Source of the DNA: Carboxylicivirga sediminis
GTDB taxonomy: Bacteria > Bacteroidota > Bacteroidia > Bacteroidales > Marinilabiliaceae
Assembly: GCF_018156225.1 (NCBI RefSeq)
Contig: NZ_JAGTAR010000010.1
Location: 88,540-152,539 of the forward strand
Direction: 5' to 3'
Length of the DNA stretch: 64,000 bases
This document shows, piece after piece, positions 26,832 through 35,946 of the stretch (its first letter is position 1; every line of letters begins with the position of its first letter). The notes under the pieces are model-generated. The model searched no databases. It saw only the letters and a program-made list of their open reading frames with translations, and had not been told where the DNA came from. Made by a program: the position numbers and the translations under genes.

Positions 26832-29165
26832 ATGGGAAAGGTGAATAAAAATATAATGAAATTAGGAGCAATTGCCATGTTTGTTGGGACATTGGCTGCC
26901 TGCTCTGATACAGGTGGTACCAAGGTGGCCGGTTGGAAAAGCTTCAGTGGTGATCCGGTTATTGAAGCTAAGGTAGACTCCGTGTTGTCGTTAATGACAC
27001 TGGAAGAGAAAATAGGTCAGATGAATCAATATTCAGCCAATTTTGCCCCAACGGGTGAAGTGGCAGATAATCAATCAGGCGAGTACCTTAAGAGAGGGAT
27101 GATTGGGAGTACATTTAACGCTTTTGGTGCTGCGAATGTACGTATGCTACAGGAGCAAAACCTGAAATATTCACGCCTGAAAATTCCAATGTTGTTTGCT
27201 GCGGATGTGATTCACGGTTTGGAAACAACGTTTCCAATTCCATTGGCGGAGGCCTGCTCATGGGATTTGAATTTGATGGAGCGAACTGCCAGAGCAGCAG
27301 CCGACGAAGCAACTGCATCGGGTGTAGCCTGGAATTTTGCACCAATGATTGATATGTCAACCGACCCGCGCTGGGGGCGTGTTATGGAGGGTGCCGGTGA
27401 AGATGTGTACCTGGCCTCATTGGTTGCCAGAGCTCGTGTGAAAGGTTTTCAGGGTATTAGCGATTATTCTGACCTAAACAAGAACAATACACTCATAGCC
27501 ACTGCTAAACACTTTGTAGGCTATGGTGCAGCGCAGGCCGGGCGCGATTACCATACGGTTGATATCTCGGAGCGTAGTTTGAATGAAACATATTTCCCTC
27601 CGTTCCAGGCTGCCATCGACGAAGGTGTTGGGTCATTTATGACCGCTTTTAACGACCTCAATGGTATTCCTTGCACCGGCAATAAACATTTATACACCGA
27701 TATTTTGCGCAATGCATGGGGTTTTAACGGGTTGGTGGTGACCGACTACACGGCCATTTTGGAACTGATTGCCCATGGCTATGCTGAAGATTTGAAGCAT
27801 GGAGCACAGTTAAGTCTGGATGCAGGCATTGATATGGACATGATTAGTGAGGCTTTTGTTACGCACCTCCAGGAGTTGGTTGAAGAAGGGAGCATATCCG
27901 AAAACCAGGTTGATGTGGCAGTAGCACGCATCCTGGAGATGAAGTTCCTGCTAGGACTGTTCGACGATCCATTCCGCTATTGCGACGTTGAGCGCGAAAA
28001 GGAAGTGGTAATGAACGATGAGTACATTCAATTGGCGCATGAGGCAGCGCAAGGTTCAATTGTACTGCTGAAAAATGAGAATAATGTGTTGCCACTTAAG
28101 AAAGAAGACAAGAAGCGTGTAGCTCTTATCGGACCTTTTGTTAATGAGCGTAAGAGTTTAAATGGTGAGTGGGCCATCAAAGGCGATCGCAGTAAATCTG
28201 TAACACTGAAAGAAGGTTTGGATGCCAAATATGCTGATTCAAACGTAAAATTCTCCTATGCCAAAGGCACTGATTTACCTTTAATTGACCGTCAAACAGA
28301 AAAGGTCTCAACTGGGAATGTGCCGGATAGAAGCGGATTTGCCAAGGCTGTAAATGTTGCGCGTAATAGCGATGTCATTGTGGTGGCAATGGGCGAAAAC
28401 TACCATTGGTCGGGCGAAGCGGCATCCCGTACTGATATAACCTTGCCGGGTAATCAGCGCGATTTGCTCAAAGAACTGAAGAAGACTGGTAAGCCAATCG
28501 TTTTGGTGGTGTTTAATGGTCGTCCCCTTGATTTGTCATGGGAGGCCGAGAATGTAGATGCCATTGTGGAGGCATGGTATCCGGGCTTAATGGCCGGTCA
28601 TGCGGTGGCTGATGTTCTTTCAGGTGATTACAATCCATCTGCCAAGCTGGTAATGACCTTCCCTCGTAATGTGGGTCAGGTACCCATCCATTACAATGTG
28701 AAAAACACAGGGCGTCCGTTTAACGATGATACACCTGCCGATTATCGTTCAAACTATATCGATGTAGCCAATTCACCATTGTATCCGTTTGGCCACGGAT
28801 TATCCTATACAACTTTCGATTACAGTAACCTGAAGTTGGATAACAAGGCCTTCTCTAAAGGTGGTGCTATTAAGGCAACAATCGACATTACCAACACCGG
28901 TAACTACGACGGTGAAGAAATTGTACAGCTATATATTCAGGATATTACAGCATCGGTAACACGACCCGTGAAAGAGCTGAAAGGTTTTGAAAAAATAGCG
29001 CTTAAAAAGGGTGAATCAACAACTGTGGAATTTACAATTGATGAAAAAGCAATTGAGTTCTTAGGTGTTGATATGCAGCCAATAGCTGAAGTTGGTGACT
29101 TTAATCTATGGATTGCAACCAGCTCCGATGATGAAAGTAACCATACAAGGTTCACCTATAACTAA
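26832..29165 (+). CDS. GH3 beta-glycosidase, lipoprotein
   Basis: A 777-aa enzyme with a lipoprotein signal ending TLAAC. GH3 N-domain: LMTLEEKIGQMNQYS, HGLETTFPIPL, DPRWGRVMEGAGED and KHFVGYG, then VVTDYTAI, whose Asp (about residue 305) is the nucleophile. GH3 C-domain: GSIVLLKNENNVLPL and GENYHWSGEAASR, with the probable acid/base Glu. An Fn3-like domain closes the protein (YPFGHGLSYTTFDYS). BglX-like length. Likely a periplasmic or surface exo-beta-glucosidase or beta-xylosidase; the motifs do not separate the two. Third intact gene of PUL 1. I chose the ATG at 26832 over a TTG just upstream; the ATG at 26856 also gives a usable lipoprotein signal. Confidence 0.94.
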   Translation: MGKVNKNIMKLGAIAMFVGTLAACSDTGGTKVAGWKSFSGDPVIEAKVDSVLSLMTLEEKIGQMNQYSANFAPTGEVADNQSGEYLKRGMIGSTFNAFGAANVRMLQEQNLKYSRLKIPMLFAADVIHGLETTFPIPLAEACSWDLNLMERTARAAADEATASGVAWNFAPMIDMSTDPRWGRVMEGAGEDVYLASLVARARVKGFQGISDYSDLNKNNTLIATAKHFVGYGAAQAGRDYHTVDISERSLNETYFPPFQAAIDEGVGSFMTAFNDLNGIPCTGNKHLYTDILRNAWGFNGLVVTDYTAILELIAHGYAEDLKHGAQLSLDAGIDMDMISEAFVTHLQELVEEGSISENQVDVAVARILEMKFLLGLFDDPFRYCDVEREKEVVMNDEYIQLAHEAAQGSIVLLKNENNVLPLKKEDKKRVALIGPFVNERKSLNGEWAIKGDRSKSVTLKEGLDAKYADSNVKFSYAKGTDLPLIDRQTEKVSTGNVPDRSGFAKAVNVARNSDVIVVAMGENYHWSGEAASRTDITLPGNQRDLLKELKKTGKPIVLVVFNGRPLDLSWEAENVDAIVEAWYPGLMAGHAVADVLSGDYNPSAKLVMTFPRNVGQVPIHYNVKNTGRPFNDDTPADYRSNYIDVANSPLYPFGHGLSYTTFDYSNLKLDNKAFSKGGAIKATIDITNTGNYDGEEIVQLYIQDITASVTRPVKELKGFEKIALKKGESTTVEFTIDEKAIEFLGVDMQPIAEVGDFNLWIATSSDDESNHTRFTYN

Positions 29166-29169
29166 TCAT

Positions 29170-29195
29170 GAAAGCACCTCTTCGGGGGTGCTTTC
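29170..29195 (+). terminator. Hairpin between GH3 and sulfatase genes
   Basis: GAAAGCACC / GGTGCTTTC with a UUCG-containing loop lies 5 bp after the GH3 stop. A weak T-rich stretch follows. It may partly terminate or set expression steps within the PUL transcript. Confidence 0.6.
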
Positions 29196-29249
29196 ATTCC
29201 CTTTATTGCTTATCCGAAAACCCGTAATCAAGGCATAAACCATCACCTC

Positions 29250-30815
29250 ATGAGACTACTTTTTAAAATATTATTCCTTTTACTGGCCGGAAAGATTTTG
29301 ACTTCGTGCAACAGCACAAATACCGGGGCTAATAATAAGCCAACCAATATCTTATTTATAATGACCGATGACCATGCCATGCAGGCCCTCAGTGCCTATG
29401 GTCATCCTATCTCCAAACTGGCACCAACCCCTAACATCGATCGTTTGGCCGACGAAGGAACCCTGTTTCTCGAAAACTATTGTGCCAATTCTATTTGCGG
29501 CCCGAGCCGGGCAACCGTTCTAACCGGAAAGCATTCGCATGCCAATGGTTTTATGAAAAACGATGGAACCAGGTTTAATGGTCACCAGCTAACCATTCCT
29601 AATATTCTGCAAAAAAATGGTTATCAAACGGCAGTCATCGGCAAGTGGCACTTAAACACCGATCCGGTTGGATTTGATTACTACAAAATATTAAACGATC
29701 AGGGGGAGTACAATAACCCTGACTTCGTTACCAGGGAGGGAGTAACTCAGGAAATGGGCTATGTAACCGATCTAATTACCGAATCGACCATTGACTGGTT
29801 AGAAAAGCGCGACAAGAGTGAGCCCTTCTTCCTGATGATGCAGCATAAGGCACCCCATCGTAACTGGGTGCCAGCCGAAAAGTATTATCGTTTGTTTGAG
29901 CATGTCGAATTTCCGGTACCCGATAATTATTTCGATAATTACGACAAACGCATTGCTGCGGCCGGTCAGGAGATGAATATCTTTCAGCATGCCTACGAGG
30001 GGCACGACCTGAAAATGGTGACTGGTATTGATAGCGATACCTTGTTGTATGACCGCTGGCCACAAGTGTTTTTCGGACGAATGACCGATGATGAACGTCA
30101 ACGTTTTTTGGAGGCTTACCGCGAACGCAATAATGATTTTTATCTGACTGAAAGAACAGACGAGGAAAAAGCAGTCTGGAAATTGCAACGCTATCTGCAG
30201 GATTACCTGGCCTGTGTGCGCTCGGTGGACGACAGCGTTGGTGAAATTTATGAGTACCTGAAGGAAAAAGGATTATTGGATAATACCATCATTGTTTACA
30301 CCTCCGATCAGGGCTTCTTTTTAGGTGAGCATGGCTGGTTTGATAAGCGCTGGATGTACGAAGAATCATTCCGAATGCCGCTTGTTATCAGGCATCCGCA
30401 GGTAGGACATTCTCCAGAGCCCATCGCAGCGTTAACGCAAAACATCGATTTTGCACCTTCGTTTCTGGATATGCTCAATGTGGAGATACCCGATGAAATG
30501 CAGGGCGAATCGTTTTATCCGTTAATGAAAGGTGAGAAATTAGATGAACCATGGCGCCAGGCGCTCTATTATCATTACTATGAGTATCCTGGTTTTCACA
30601 GTGTCAAAGCACATAATGGCGTGAAAACAGAACGCTATAAGTTGATTCACTTTTATCAGGATAATGAGTGGGAGCTGTACGATTTAGAGGAGGATCCGAG
30701 CGAAATGAATAATGTGTATGATGATGTGAAATATGATGATGTAAGAGCAACCTTGCACGCCCAGCTGGATAGCTTAATACTTAAATACCAGGTGCCGGAT
30801 AAGTATTTGAAGTAG
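29250..30815 (+). CDS. S1-family sulfatase, lipoprotein
   Basis: A 521-aa sulfate ester hydrolase. The lipobox lies at residue 20 (KILTSC). NILFIMTDDHA supplies the metal-binding Asp pair (about 40-41). The sulfatase signature ICGPSRATVLTGKHSHANG carries Cys83, which is matured to formylglycine; being Cys-type it needs an anaerobic or FGE-type maturase encoded elsewhere. VIGKWHL and YTSDQGFFLGEHGWFDKR complete the active site. It removes sulfate from a glycan substrate, which points to marine algal or host sulfated polysaccharide as the PUL target. The exact S1 subfamily cannot be told by eye. Confidence 0.95.
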   Translation: MRLLFKILFLLLAGKILTSCNSTNTGANNKPTNILFIMTDDHAMQALSAYGHPISKLAPTPNIDRLADEGTLFLENYCANSICGPSRATVLTGKHSHANGFMKNDGTRFNGHQLTIPNILQKNGYQTAVIGKWHLNTDPVGFDYYKILNDQGEYNNPDFVTREGVTQEMGYVTDLITESTIDWLEKRDKSEPFFLMMQHKAPHRNWVPAEKYYRLFEHVEFPVPDNYFDNYDKRIAAAGQEMNIFQHAYEGHDLKMVTGIDSDTLLYDRWPQVFFGRMTDDERQRFLEAYRERNNDFYLTERTDEEKAVWKLQRYLQDYLACVRSVDDSVGEIYEYLKEKGLLDNTIIVYTSDQGFFLGEHGWFDKRWMYEESFRMPLVIRHPQVGHSPEPIAALTQNIDFAPSFLDMLNVEIPDEMQGESFYPLMKGEKLDEPWRQALYYHYYEYPGFHSVKAHNGVKTERYKLIHFYQDNEWELYDLEEDPSEMNNVYDDVKYDDVRATLHAQLDSLILKYQVPDKYLK

Positions 30816-30865
30816 GTATTAAAAAGTGAGCTTCTGTTATAACAATTAATTAACCAAGTTGAAAT

Positions 30866-32674
30866 ATGAAAAGATTAATAAAAATCAGTGCTGTATTAAT
30901 GTTGTTACTCATTCATTACCAAGTAGCAGCTCAGGATGTGCAGCCTCAGACTTATTGTAACCCTATCGATTTGGATTATACCTACATGGTGTATAATTCG
31001 GCTAAGAATATATCGTATCGCTCGGGAGCAGATCCGGCTGTCATTGAGTTCAGGGGCGAATATTACATGTTTGTAACGCGTTCGTTTGGCTACTGGCATT
31101 CAACAGATTTAGTCAACTGGGAGTTTATTAAACCGGCACAATGGTTCTTCGAAGGTTCCAATGCACCAACAGCTTTTAATTATAAAGATTCTGTGGTTTA
31201 TTTTGCCGGAAACCCGGCCGGCTACGGTAGTATATTGTATACCGATGATCCAAAATCAGGCAAGTGGACACCAACCGCTTCCATTACCAATAACATTCAG
31301 GATTCGGAATTATTTATCGATGATGACGGAAAAACCTATTTGTACTGGGGCTCATCCAACGTGTTCCCGTTGAAGGTGAAACAGCTTAATAAGGATGACC
31401 GCATGCTCGAAGTCGGTGAGCCCAAGGAACTGATTAACCTGAATGAAGAGGAGCATGGCTGGGAGCGATTTGGCGAAAACAACTTTCACCCAACTATTAA
31501 GGAGGGCTACATGGAAGGGGCATCGATGACCAAGCATAATGGTAAATACTACCTGCAATATGCGGCGCCTGGTACACAATTTAATGTGTATGCCGATGGC
31601 GCTTATATTGGTGAATCGCCGGAAGGGCCGTTTGAATACATGGAAGGTAATCCGATCAGCTTTAAGCCGGGCGGCTTTGCCAATGGTGCGGGGCATGGGA
31701 TGACTTTGAAGGCCACCAATGATGAGTATTGGCATTTTGCCACTATGGCCCTGGCCTCCAACTCGCATTGGGAACGCCGCCTGTGTATGTTCCCTACCTA
31801 TTTCGATCAGGAAGGTATCATGCACAGCAATACCCACTATGGCGATTATCCGCGTTTTGCACCAAGTCACCCCACCAAGGCAGGTGAGCATAACGGCTGG
31901 ATGTTGCTATCCTACAAAGGCAAAACGACTGTATCTACATCTGAGCTGCAGATTAAAAAGAGCACGGCCACCGATGGAGACTTTGATATTGAAGAGATGG
32001 CCAGGGAATATACCGCCGATGGTCGCATCTTATCAAGGGTGTTAACCGATGAAAGTCCAAAATCGTACTGGGTGGCCAGTGCCAACGACAATAAGCAATG
32101 GGTGGAGATAGAGATGAAACACATGGGCACTATCCATGCCATACAACTCAATTTTCACGATCATGAAGCGGGTGTCTACACACGAACCGAAGGATTACGT
32201 CATCGTTATACCATAGAGGCCTCTGTAGATGGTAAAAACTGGGAAACCATTGTTGATAGAAGCAACAGCTTTAAAGATACGCCAAATGCATACATCCCGC
32301 TAAACGTGCCGGTAAGAGCTAAATATGTTCGGTATAACAACATTGAGGTGCCCGGCAATAATTTCGCGATGTCAGAGATTCGTGTTTTTGGCTTAGGAGA
32401 TGGTAAAAAGCCGGCTAAGGTGAAGAACTTTAAGATCAGTCGGGAGAAAGATCGCCGTCATGTGGAAATGAGTTGGGATAAAGTAAACGGGGGACAGGGA
32501 TATAACATTCGCTGGGGAATTGCAGCTGATAAGCTGTATCACTCGTGGCTGGTATACGATAGTAACGTGCATAAAATTCCTTCGCTGGATAAAGGAACAT
32601 CCTACTATTTCACCATTGAAGCATTCAACGAGAACGGTATCTCCCGGCAGAGTGCCCCCATGCTGGTTAAGTAA
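30866..32674 (+). CDS. GH43 glycosidase with discoidin-like and Fn3 domains
   Basis: A 602-aa exported enzyme. The signal peptide ends near VAAQ. The five-bladed GH43 propeller spans about 28-340, with the putative general base Asp56 in GADPAV, pKa-modulating Asp146 in IQDSELF and acid Glu217 in YMEGASM. GYWHSTDLVNW is also typical of GH43. An F5/8C discoidin-like domain follows (about 390-515; KYVRYNNIEVPGNNFAMSEIRVFG), then an Fn3 domain (about 518-602). GH43 enzymes are mostly alpha-arabinofuranosidases, beta-xylosidases or exo-galactanases; specificity cannot be assigned here. Next to the sulfatase and the GH144-like enzyme in PUL 1. Confidence 0.9.
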   Translation: MKRLIKISAVLMLLLIHYQVAAQDVQPQTYCNPIDLDYTYMVYNSAKNISYRSGADPAVIEFRGEYYMFVTRSFGYWHSTDLVNWEFIKPAQWFFEGSNAPTAFNYKDSVVYFAGNPAGYGSILYTDDPKSGKWTPTASITNNIQDSELFIDDDGKTYLYWGSSNVFPLKVKQLNKDDRMLEVGEPKELINLNEEEHGWERFGENNFHPTIKEGYMEGASMTKHNGKYYLQYAAPGTQFNVYADGAYIGESPEGPFEYMEGNPISFKPGGFANGAGHGMTLKATNDEYWHFATMALASNSHWERRLCMFPTYFDQEGIMHSNTHYGDYPRFAPSHPTKAGEHNGWMLLSYKGKTTVSTSELQIKKSTATDGDFDIEEMAREYTADGRILSRVLTDESPKSYWVASANDNKQWVEIEMKHMGTIHAIQLNFHDHEAGVYTRTEGLRHRYTIEASVDGKNWETIVDRSNSFKDTPNAYIPLNVPVRAKYVRYNNIEVPGNNFAMSEIRVFGLGDGKKPAKVKNFKISREKDRRHVEMSWDKVNGGQGYNIRWGIAADKLYHSWLVYDSNVHKIPSLDKGTSYYFTIEAFNENGISRQSAPMLVK

Positions 32675-32686
32675 TTACATTAACAA

Positions 32687-34075
32687 ATGAGTTATATGAA
32701 GAAATTAATTGTATCACTGATTGCCTGTTTAGGTCTGCTAACGGGTAATGCACAAAAAACAGATCACCAAATTTTGGAAGAATTGTTGCACAATACGGTA
32801 AAGTTCTACCAAATGTTAAGAGCCGATAACGGCTTGTACCACGATTATGTCAGTACGCATGGTGAAACCAACCGTGGCTCGGCAGCTAATATTGGCATGG
32901 GACTGGTAGCGCAGTGTGTGGCCAGTGAAATGGGCTGGACTACTAAAGCAGAAGAGGAGATCATCGAAACCTTACAATCGGTTTTGGGGCATAACGATCA
33001 GGGGATACGCCTCGATCGGACAGCACAAAACTGTTTCATCCATTTTTTTGATATCAATACCGGTAAAGCCATTGGTGAGGATTGGAGCCCTATTGACACC
33101 GATTTGATGATTTCCGGGGCCTTATTTGCCAAGCGCTATTTTAACCACAATGAGCAGCTTGGAGCCTATGTGGATGAGTTGTATAACTTAGTGGATCAGG
33201 CGCAGTTTATTGGTGACTGGACAAAAGGGCAAATTGCCTTAAAGATGACTGAGGAAGGGCCTGCTGTTAACAGCTATACATTGCCTTATAATGAATACAT
33301 GGTAGTGGCCTGGCTGGCTAAAAATCAGGCGAAAAAGAAGAATGCACCGGCCAATAAGTTATGGGATAAGTGGTATGGTAACCCAGATGGTTTGCCCACT
33401 GCTACTTACGCCTCGAAGTCGGGCGAAGCCTACCATGTGATGACTGACCATGCGGTTTCAAAAGAGTTTACCTCGAATTTCACGTTCATGTTCAACTATT
33501 TATTTGTGAACGAATTTACCACCAGTGAAAAGTACCAGGAGGCCATGAGGCAGGCAGCTTTGGCCGACCGTGCCTGGTGGAATGACCGTGATGACTTAAA
33601 GCCGATGGGTTTGCAGCCTTACGAATGGGGCACCACAGCCGGCATAGGCCTGCGCGAGCATGATGGGGCATTGCACGAGGGCTATACCGTTGATCGTATC
33701 TGTCGTATGGAGCACATTGGTACTGACCGCGACCGGAATAAGGGCAAAAATGTGGCCTTGAGTGCCATGGCGGGCTACTCGCCGGTATTGCCCGATTTGG
33801 TTCGCAAGGATTTAATTGCGATGTATCGCGATCCACGTGGATTAGGTAAGATGGCCCTGCCGGCACGTGAAGGTATATCCGATGGTGGCGATTATATTTT
33901 GTGGAAATACAGTTACAGTGATTTAAACTGGCGGCCATCGAAAGTAGAAGGCGTTGATTATGCCTGTATGCTGCTCGGACTGGCTGCCTTACCTGAGCTT
34001 TTAGGTGTTGAATTCTTTCAGGAGTATAACGACTTTTTTAATCCTGACAAGCCGCAATACAAACGGGCTCGTTAG
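32687..34075 (+). CDS. GH144-like (alpha/alpha)6-barrel glycoside hydrolase
   Basis: A 462-aa exported protein; a signal peptide precedes QKTDHQILEE. The pattern GLYHDYV...ANIGMGLVAQCVASEMGW (shown here in parts), CFIHFFDINTGKAIGEDWSPIDTDL and GALFAKRYF matches the glucoamylase-like family PF10091. CAZy families such as GH144 (endo-beta-1,2-glucanases) belong to that clan. Further motifs are LPYNEYMVVAWLA and LQPYEWGTTAGIG. Catalytic residues cannot be assigned from sequence alone. It lies 12 bp after the GH43 gene; the start could also be the ATG three codons in (32696). The reaction in this PUL is inferred, possibly cleavage of the glycan backbone. Confidence 0.72.
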   Translation: MSYMKKLIVSLIACLGLLTGNAQKTDHQILEELLHNTVKFYQMLRADNGLYHDYVSTHGETNRGSAANIGMGLVAQCVASEMGWTTKAEEEIIETLQSVLGHNDQGIRLDRTAQNCFIHFFDINTGKAIGEDWSPIDTDLMISGALFAKRYFNHNEQLGAYVDELYNLVDQAQFIGDWTKGQIALKMTEEGPAVNSYTLPYNEYMVVAWLAKNQAKKKNAPANKLWDKWYGNPDGLPTATYASKSGEAYHVMTDHAVSKEFTSNFTFMFNYLFVNEFTTSEKYQEAMRQAALADRAWWNDRDDLKPMGLQPYEWGTTAGIGLREHDGALHEGYTVDRICRMEHIGTDRDRNKGKNVALSAMAGYSPVLPDLVRKDLIAMYRDPRGLGKMALPAREGISDGGDYILWKYSYSDLNWRPSKVEGVDYACMLLGLAALPELLGVEFFQEYNDFFNPDKPQYKRAR

Positions 34076-34096
34076 GACTGTAAAAGCACTAAAGAT

Positions 34097-34131
34097 AAAT
34101 CTGCATCCTTTATTTAGGGTGCAGATTTTTT
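34097..34131 (+). terminator. Terminator of PUL 1
   Basis: AAATCTGCATCC / GGGTGCAGATTT, a 12-bp stem, followed by TTTTT, 22 bp after the last PUL enzyme. A strong intrinsic terminator. Confidence 0.88.
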
Positions 34132-34180
34132 GGCATAAAGCAGATAGCTTATTATTGAATGATTAATGCGAATCTATAGT

Positions 34181-34365
34181 TGAACCCACTCCGGGGTTCT
34201 GTTAGTAATGTGATAATATACAATGGTTTGCGCCTTATAGATATTAAAATTAGATCCCTTCGGGATAAAAAAATGTCAGTACGACATTAACAATAATAGC
34301 CGCGTTCGAAGCGCGGGGTTATGAATATGGTGAGAAAACAACCCTGATATGGGTTGAAGGTTTAT
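34181..34365. repeat. Cluster of short hairpins, REP-like intergenic repeat
   Basis: Five small palindromes follow each other: GAACCC/GGGTTC (34182-34199), GATCCC-ttc-GGGAT (34253-34265), ATGTC/GACAT (34274-34288), CCGCG/CGCGG (34300-34316) and CAACCC/GGGTTG (34340-34356). No ORF of note. Dense hairpins in a 520-bp intergenic gap suggest a REP-like or IS200/IS605-related repeat; no transposase gene is near. Confidence 0.45.
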
Positions 34366-34379
34366 ATGAAGCAAGTTTT

Positions 34380-34549
34380 AACCCGGATTATGTATTAGAA
34401 CTTCGTCATGAGCGTTAAAAATGCAATAAAACAAGGCTTTACTGAAACGATGCATTGCATCGTTCTGGTGAGTTGAGGTAAAGCTACGAAGTGTTTTGTT
34501 TTGAAGCAGTTTAAATGCGTAATAGATTTTCTAATGCATATTGCGGGTT
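34380..34549. repeat. MITE-like element with 21-bp terminal inverted repeats
   Basis: The left end AACCCGGATTATGTATTAGAA (34380-34400, here cited only as its outer bases AACCCG...ATTAGAA) pairs with the reverse complement of 34529-34549 at about 17 of 21 bases. A perfect 9-bp-stem hairpin AACGATGCA/TGCATCGTT sits in the middle (34446-34464). No ORF. Interpreted as a non-autonomous foldback element of about 170 bp. Confidence 0.55.
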
Positions 34550-34596
34550 GAACCATTAATTCACATGATTACAAAAGACATAAGGCGAATGAGCCT

Positions 34597-35172
34597 TTAA
34601 AAAATAGATTCAACTTTTTGTAAGAATTTCTTTCTTCTTTCAATTTTACCCGTTGTGGTATATTCACTATTCAACCACTTTATGTTTTTAAGTCCAACAC
34701 CTTTCAACGTTTTGTTTATAAATATTCCTTTTATCGGATTGCCTGATAAGAATTTAAGATACCAGGTTGGATATTCTGAGGTGGTTATTACTGTCGTTTT
34801 ATTGATGTGAGTAAGCATTCCTTTCAAGCCGTACTTAGTTTCTACATACGAGAAGTTTTTGAGCATTACCTTATCAATAAAACCTTTTAATATTGCAGGT
34901 ATATCATACCACCAAACGGGAAAGATAAATATTAGTTCAGATGTATCCTTAAGAGTCTCCTGATAGCTGAGAACTAATCTATCAGTGGTCTTACCTTTTG
35001 AATATTGAGCAAGGTCTTTTTCCTCAAGTACCGGATTAAAACTATCCTTGTTCAAGTCAATAATCTGATAATTATTAGAGCTGGCATCAAGTTTTTTAGT
35101 GATTGTTTCTAATATAGCTTTGTTGAAACTACCGTGCCAAGGATGGGCAAATACTATTGTTGTCTTCATCAT
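34597..35172 (-). CDS. Flavodoxin-like NAD(P)H oxidoreductase
   Basis: A 191-aa cytoplasmic flavoprotein of the Flavodoxin_2 family (PF02525; KefF/MdaB-like quinone reductases). Motifs: VFAHPWHGSFNKAI for FMN/FAD phosphate binding, and FIFPVWWYDIPAILKGFIDKV, the signature of the family. The C-terminal part is shortened relative to typical MdaB. It probably reduces quinones or electrophiles using NAD(P)H. It lies on the same strand, 67 bp downstream of a Crp/Fnr-type regulator, which may control it. The local sequence is AT-rich compared with the PUL. Confidence 0.85.
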   Translation of the reverse strand: MMKTTIVFAHPWHGSFNKAILETITKKLDASSNNYQIIDLNKDSFNPVLEEKDLAQYSKGKTTDRLVLSYQETLKDTSELIFIFPVWWYDIPAILKGFIDKVMLKNFSYVETKYGLKGMLTHINKTTVITTSEYPTWYLKFLSGNPIKGIFINKTLKGVGLKNIKWLNSEYTTTGKIERRKKFLQKVESIF

Positions 35173-35239
35173 TTAAATCTTGGAATATGAATAAAGCACA
35201 AAGGTATTGGCCGGCAGATGATTCAGAAAGGACAAATGT

Positions 35240-35815
35240 CTAAAAGGAGAGCTCTTTTCTTAAGCGGCTTAAATGCCTTTGTGTAATGCCAAGGTAGGAT
35301 GCAAGATACTTTAGTGGTACTTTTTGCAAATATTCCGGATTAAACTTTAATAGGTCTTCATAGCGTTTTTTTGCCGACTCCATTTGCAGTGCAAGTAATC
35401 GGTTTTCCATTTCAATATATGATTGTTCGGCGGCGAATCTTGAAAATTTCAGCCAGTTTAGGCTCGAATTCATCAATTCGTAATACTGACTGTATGGGAT
35501 AACCAGAAGCTCTACATCAGTTAGTGCGTGGATGTTTTCGAAAGTCTCCTTTTGAGTGATAAAAGAAGAAAAGGCAGATATAAATTTATTTGGGAAAGTT
35601 AAGCAGTATGTTACCTCTTCATCTTTACTGGAGATGTAATAATTCCTCAAAACTCCCGAATTGACATATCCCATCCAGGTACATACCTTTCCGGCTTCAA
35701 TTAAAATATCTCCTTTTTTAAATGACTTAGTTTCGAAGTAGCCTAATCCGGTCGATATTTCGGAATCGGTCAGAATATTTACAGTTTTTAGTATGTTCTC
35801 CAAGTTTTCTTTCAT
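35240..35815 (-). CDS. Crp/Fnr-family transcriptional regulator
   Basis: About 191 aa from the ATG at 35815, which gives MKENLENILKTV; an in-frame ATG 48 bp further upstream exists. The cNMP-binding jelly-roll (about 15-120) shows KKGDILIEAGKVCTWMGYVNSGVLRNYY, but without the full Gly-Glu-(x)-Arg cAMP-binding signature, so ligand binding is doubtful. The C-terminal HTH is short (KVPLKYLASYLGITQRHLSRLR). Typical of Bacteroidota Crp-like regulators linked to redox stress. Upstream of the oxidoreductase gene on the same strand. Confidence 0.85.
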   Translation of the reverse strand: MKENLENILKTVNILTDSEISTGLGYFETKSFKKGDILIEAGKVCTWMGYVNSGVLRNYYISSKDEEVTYCLTFPNKFISAFSSFITQKETFENIHALTDVELLVIPYSQYYELMNSSLNWLKFSRFAAEQSYIEMENRLLALQMESAKKRYEDLLKFNPEYLQKVPLKYLASYLGITQRHLSRLRKELSF

Positions 35816-35946
35816 TTTATCAGCGGCTAATTTATATAGCTGGTATTTGTTCCATGTAAGCAAAGGCTGCGACTTTGTTAGGTGTTTTTTTCATTTATTT
35901 CGCAAGTTGGGGCGTCGCGCTTTATAGATCTAAATTTTTATAGTTG

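Noticed and set aside
31352..31891. 179-codon open frame antisense to the GH43 gene
   Set aside because: Shadow of a strongly coding region; no start context, domain or neighbour supports it.
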